7,821 nucleotides of DNA, taken from the NCBI GenBank assembly GCA_040235565.1, contig JBECLA010000155.1:1-7821 (forward strand), in the 5' to 3' direction. The position numbers and the translations under genes are program-made. Positions 4,389-7,821 of this stretch are shown one piece after another. The notes below the pieces were generated by a model. The model made no database searches and was not told where the DNA came from. It was given only the letters and a program-made list of their open reading frames with translations. Position 1 is the stretch's first letter, and every line of letters starts with the position of its first letter. The stretch comes from JAHEIJ01 sp040235565 (lineage in GTDB: Bacteria; Pseudomonadota; Gammaproteobacteria; UBA6429; Thiohalophilaceae).

Positions 4389-5339
4389 ATGTCGATACAT
4401 AAAATTCAAATCGGAATTAGCAGTTGTTTGCTGGGTGAAGAGGTGCGTTATGACGGCGGGCACAAGCATAACGTCTATATCACCGGCACCCTGTCAAGGT
4501 ATTTTGAGTTCAAGCCCATTTGTCCGGAAATGGCCATTGGCCTGGGTGTACCACGGCCAACCATTCGACTGGTCGACAGGGGTGAGGGCATTCGTGTCGT
4601 TGGCGTGACCGATGCCAGCCTGGATGTTACCGACAAGTTACGTTACTTCAGCCAGCAGGCAGCCAAAGAGCTGGAACATCTGTCCGGTTATATCCTCAAA
4701 AAGGATTCACCCAGCTGCGGGATGGAACGGGTCCGCGTATACAATGCAAACGAAATGCCGGAAAAACGAGGACGTGGTGTTTTTGCGGCTACCTTGATGC
4801 AAACATGGCCCAACCTGCCAGTCGAAGAGGAAGGCCGGCTGATGGATCCGGTATTAAGGGAAAATTTTATTGAACGGGTGTTCATTTATTATCGCTGGCA
4901 GCAATTAATCAATCATGGACTGACAGCGGACAAACTGGTTGAATTTCATACCCGGCATAAGTTCAATCTGCTGGCGCACGATGAAACCGCCTATCGCCAA
5001 CTGGGCCGAATGGTGGCAGAACTCAACAAGGATAATCTGCAGGCGATTGCCAATAATTATATAGAATTATTGATGTCAGGCTTGCAGAAGCCTGCGACAC
5101 GCAAGCGGCATACCAATGTGCTAATGCATGTGATGGGTTTTTTCAAAAACCAGTTGGCCACTGACGACAAACAGGAAATGCTCGAGTTGCTGAAGGCCTA
5201 TCGCAAGGGACAAGTGCCTCTAATCGTACCGATTACCATGATGAAACATCACTTGCGACGTCATCCTCATCCCTATATTGAACAGCAATACTACATGAAT
5301 CCTTATCCTGAAGAGTTGATGTTGCGTAACAGTCTTTAA
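4389..5339 (+). CDS. rudS: RudS-type tRNA 4-thiouridine desulfidase (TudS/DUF523 + DUF1722 fusion)
   Basis: 316-residue two-domain protein. The N-terminal TudS (DUF523) domain, about 5-145, carries SSCLLGEEVRYDGGHKHN (11-28), PICPEMAIGLGVPRP (43-57) and KKDSPSCGMERVRVY (104-118). Cys13, Cys45 and Cys110 are the three ligands expected for a [4Fe-4S] cluster whose free iron takes the substrate sulfur. The C-terminal DUF1722 (YbgA) domain, about 155-312, carries FHTRHKFNLLAHDE (186-199), LGRMVAEL (205-212), YRKGQVPLIVPITMMKHHLR (271-290) and the YIEQQYYMNPYPEEL end. Published work describes this fusion as RudS, which removes sulfur from 4-thiouridine in tRNA and lessens UVA growth arrest, with DUF1722 binding tRNA. 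An in-frame TAG at 4377 makes ATG 4389 the earliest usual start; no Shine-Dalgarno precedes it. It is divergent from the photolyase gene (E. coli keeps ybgA beside phrB) and its stop overlaps the lhr stop. The activity here is inferred from architecture. Confidence 0.92.
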   Translation: MSIHKIQIGISSCLLGEEVRYDGGHKHNVYITGTLSRYFEFKPICPEMAIGLGVPRPTIRLVDRGEGIRVVGVTDASLDVTDKLRYFSQQAAKELEHLSGYILKKDSPSCGMERVRVYNANEMPEKRGRGVFAATLMQTWPNLPVEEEGRLMDPVLRENFIERVFIYYRWQQLINHGLTADKLVEFHTRHKFNLLAHDETAYRQLGRMVAELNKDNLQAIANNYIELLMSGLQKPATRKRHTNVLMHVMGFFKNQLATDDKQEMLELLKAYRKGQVPLIVPITMMKHHLRRHPHPYIEQQYYMNPYPEELMLRNSL

Positions 5340-7821
5340 ACCGGTCGATGGGTTGGCGCATGAAAGGCACCGGGATTGTGTTTGCGTAATAACAGGTTGC
5401 GAATTTTCCATTCGTTGTCCGGTTGAATCACTTCTAACAGGGTAATCTTGTTCCCGGCACTGGTGGCAATGGGGACGCCGTCACGATACAGGACCCGATG
5501 ATTCGGCAGTGTCGGGATACGTTTGCCGGTGGTGATCAGTCCGGTTAGATTGAGGGGGTCGGTCGCACTGATAGCGACCAGATCGCCGCTGCTGGGATTG
5601 TTGCGCAGCGAACGTAATTTTGATACCGCTTCCGGCAAGGCAAATTGTTCCCCGGCAAAACCCTGGACAAAACGACCACCACGTAACTCGCCGCGTGCTT
5701 CCATACGCCGGTAAATGTACAGCAGTTCACGCCATGAAGGTAACCCGTTTTCCAGTTCCAGCAATTTACGAAACACGACCCCGTAGCGGCGCAGCAAGAC
5801 CTGCGCGATATGTTCCACATGCCGGTAATCGCGTTCTTCCTTTGTTGCCTGTGGACGTAATAACGACCAGCGACCCGCTGCGGCGAGCTGATCATTGAGA
5901 TGAAAACGTCGACTGCGACGACGTTGAACATGTTGCGGCGTGATCAGGGTGCGCAGGCCTTGATAACTGTCTGAGGTAATCAGTCCCCAGGCGGTGAGTT
6001 CGCCCAGGGCCTCTTCCAGTTGTGATTTAAGTAAACCGGTTTCGGTCAACAAATCTTCAAAGAAACTCGCACCCCATTGCTGGAGTGTAGTATAGACTTT
6101 GTGAGCCGCATTGCTCAGGTTCAGCTGGTTGATATCAAGCAAGGCGGTATAAGCACGCCAATGGGAAAGATGGGTGCGGGCAATAAAGGTGATCGGGGTG
6201 GTTTTGATCGCCGGGTTTTTACGTCGTTTGTCCTTGCCTGACGCGGGAGGCTGCAGGCGTAACCAGGCAATTTTGCCGCTACTGCATAACCGGTCGAGCT
6301 CGGATGATAAATAGGGATGCAGGCGGGCCGGTAAAATGTCTTCTTCCCAGCTCACCGCGGGCAGATTCAGGCCTTCCAGTTGCAGCAATATACGTTGTAA
6401 TGCGGCCTCGCCTTCAGCCTGATCATTCAGGCCATGCCAGTGAAACAGGAACCGCATGAAGTCCGCCGGGGCAACCGGTTCAATTTCACTGCGTAATTGT
6501 TTGAGGGTATAGCGATGAATGCGTGCCAGGAGTCCACGTTCACACCATTCGGTTGCGGTGGCGTTATTGCTGAATTGTCCCTGGATCACGCAGCCTTCCT
6601 GTTGCAGGGTATTGAGGGTCTGTTCCACTGCAGTCGTCTCAAGCGACAGGGGCAAGGCGAGTTCGGCCGCTGTTACCGGACCCAGACCTTCCAGGCGACT
6701 GCGAACCAGTTCGCGGGTTGCGATGGTGATGTCTGTGGCTTCATCGCTGTCAACAGCGCCAATTGCAGGGCTGATTCGGGCTTCAGGGCATAGCCGTTGT
6801 AATGCCTGGAGTCGTTCCGCCGCCACCCACAGGCGTGTGCCCTGCGGGGTAGTCAACACGGTGGCGCGTTGGCTCTGTTGTAATTCCTCCAGCAGGTTGG
6901 CCCAGCCATGGGCAAGGGTATCATGCCATTGCGTTAACGGGCCCCGCTCACCCTCGGCCTCGGTGAGAAAGCCCAGTACCACCAGCGCATCATGCAATTC
7001 ATCCGGCGTACGGGCGGCTGGCCAGGCTTCGGCTTTGACACGTTCAATCGCTTGCGGATCCAGCCGACCGATCTCGGCGGCAGTTTGCGGATCCATAAAG
7101 CGACGTTGTTGTACGGCCAGGGTTCGGCGTTCTTCCGCCGGAGCATCATCCAGGAAAGCATAGGGTCGGGCATTGAGAATTTCCTGTGCCATGGGTGAAG
7201 GACTGGCCAGATCGCGCGGGATGATCTGGATGTCACCTTTTTCAATTCCAGTTAACAGGGTTTTTACTCCCTCAATATCCATTAGTTCGTGCAAGCAGTC
7301 ATACAGTGTCTGCTTGACCAGGGGATGGTCGGGGACTTCCCGTTCACCGCTGATGTTTTCAAAGCAGGCCAGTTGATCAGGAAAAATCACCGCCACCAGA
7401 TCCTCGGCGTCATTGCGCTGGAACGGTGCCGGTACTTTCTTACCGGCGCGGTTGCGAGGCACGGCCAGTGCGGTATTGGTGACCCAGCGCCAGCGGGTCG
7501 GAAACATGGGGGCAGCCAGCAAGGCTTGTACCAGCACAGGCTCGACTGTTGTGGCTTTCAGATAGTGGGCCGGTTCTTCCAGCGGAAAACTGTGAGTTGG
7601 CCCCAATGACAGGACAATGTTGTCTTCACTGGCAGCCGCCTGGAGTTCGAAGTTGAAGCGGCGACAAAAGCGCTTACGCAGGGCCAGTCCCCAAGCACGA
7701 TTGATACGGGAACCGAATGGCGCGTGGATAACGAAATGCATGTCGCCGGTTTCATCAAAGAAGCGTTCAAACACAATGCGTTGCTGGGTTGGCAGCACAC
7801 CAAGCGCGGCCTTGGCTGTCG
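5336..7821 (-). CDS. lhr: Long Lhr-type ATP-dependent helicase, C-terminal portion (runs off right edge)
   Basis: The reading frame is open from the right edge to TAA at 5336, giving the last 827 residues of a protein that in this family is about 1,400-1,550 long. The two RecA-like motor domains and part of the winged-helix region must lie beyond 7821. The fragment opens with the family signature QRIVFERFFDE (about 13-23) and HAPFGSRINRAWGLALRKRF, then FNFELQAAASEDNIVLSLGP and HSFPL, in the Lhr/DEAD-H-associated region. Next come EILNARPYAFLDDAPAEERR, RIHRYTLKQLRSEIEPV with FMRFLFHWHGL, GRWSLLRP, LLRRYGVVFRKLL, LPSWRELLYIYRRMEARGEL, GGRFVQGFAGEQFALPEAV, DPLNLTGLITTG and NHRVLYRDGVPIAT, typical of the long bacterial Lhr C-terminus. 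Lhr is a 3'-to-5' DNA/RNA-DNA helicase linked to DNA repair, and the E. coli C-terminal domain has been reported as a uracil-DNA glycosylase. The in-frame GTG at 7798 is internal, not the start. No frameshift is seen. The stop overlaps that of rudS. Confidence 0.93.
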   Translation of the reverse strand, partial: TAKAALGVLPTQQRIVFERFFDETGDMHFVIHAPFGSRINRAWGLALRKRFCRRFNFELQAAASEDNIVLSLGPTHSFPLEEPAHYLKATTVEPVLVQALLAAPMFPTRWRWVTNTALAVPRNRAGKKVPAPFQRNDAEDLVAVIFPDQLACFENISGEREVPDHPLVKQTLYDCLHELMDIEGVKTLLTGIEKGDIQIIPRDLASPSPMAQEILNARPYAFLDDAPAEERRTLAVQQRRFMDPQTAAEIGRLDPQAIERVKAEAWPAARTPDELHDALVVLGFLTEAEGERGPLTQWHDTLAHGWANLLEELQQSQRATVLTTPQGTRLWVAAERLQALQRLCPEARISPAIGAVDSDEATDITIATRELVRSRLEGLGPVTAAELALPLSLETTAVEQTLNTLQQEGCVIQGQFSNNATATEWCERGLLARIHRYTLKQLRSEIEPVAPADFMRFLFHWHGLNDQAEGEAALQRILLQLEGLNLPAVSWEEDILPARLHPYLSSELDRLCSSGKIAWLRLQPPASGKDKRRKNPAIKTTPITFIARTHLSHWRAYTALLDINQLNLSNAAHKVYTTLQQWGASFFEDLLTETGLLKSQLEEALGELTAWGLITSDSYQGLRTLITPQHVQRRRSRRFHLNDQLAAAGRWSLLRPQATKEERDYRHVEHIAQVLLRRYGVVFRKLLELENGLPSWRELLYIYRRMEARGELRGGRFVQGFAGEQFALPEAVSKLRSLRNNPSSGDLVAISATDPLNLTGLITTGKRIPTLPNHRVLYRDGVPIATSAGNKITLLEVIQPDNEWKIRNLLLRKHNPGAFHAPTHRPV

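Noticed and set aside
6519..7163. A 214-codon plus-strand open frame rich in Ser, Arg and Ala inside the Lhr gene.
   Set aside because: It is the antisense of a well-conserved Lhr coding frame. Its low-complexity composition is what an opposite-strand shadow gives, and no family is recognisable.
1..7821. Searched by eye for CRISPR-like repeats, tRNA genes, IS ends and phage or integrase genes.
   Set aside because: No direct repeat array, cloverleaf, transposase or integrase motif was seen. The region looks like a stable chromosomal segment.

Overview
The window looks like chromosomal DNA of a free-living gammaproteobacterium, possibly from a sulfur-oxidising lineage. The lineage is an inference from three things: protein style (a TusE/DsrC-family protein, a long Lhr helicase, a TGP-type CPA1 antiporter), roughly balanced base composition, and ordinary Shine-Dalgarno and intrinsic-terminator signals. 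No rRNA, tRNA, CRISPR array, insertion sequence or phage gene is visible. No stretch longer than about 185 bp lacks a gene.

Left part (1-2286, all minus strand). The N-terminal 187 residues of a cation:proton antiporter run off the left edge. Before it in transcription order lies a probable two-gene operon. The first gene is a small orphan MbcA/ParS/Xre-type (DUF2384-like) antitoxin-like protein. The second, 18 bp later, is a class I methyltransferase with a signal peptide. The next gene is a monocistronic tusE-like sulfur-relay gene with an extended -10 promoter and a clear intrinsic terminator.

Middle (2287-2840). A 182-bp AT-rich divergent intergenic region separates tusE from a small plus-strand gene. 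That gene encodes a degenerate CheY-like receiver domain that keeps the phospho-acceptor-position Asp but lacks the other catalytic residues.

Right part (2841-7821). Three genes point to light and UV damage and nucleic-acid repair. A class I photolyase (phr, minus) is divergent from a TudS(DUF523)-DUF1722 fusion (plus), the architecture of RudS, the eraser of tRNA 4-thiouridine. 4-thiouridine is the main near-UV chromophore of bacterial tRNA. The 93-bp phr/rudS gap holds a 19-bp dyad that overlaps the candidate -35 elements of both genes, so the pair may be co-regulated. rudS ends tail to tail, with stop codons overlapping in TTAA, against the C-terminal 827 residues of a long Lhr-type helicase whose motor half lies beyond the right edge.

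The best candidate for something unusual is this photolyase + tRNA-dethiolase + Lhr neighbourhood, with a tusE-like tRNA-thiolation relay gene about 2 kb away. Secondary candidates are the orphan antitoxin/exported methyltransferase pair and the TusE homologue with a displaced second cysteine.
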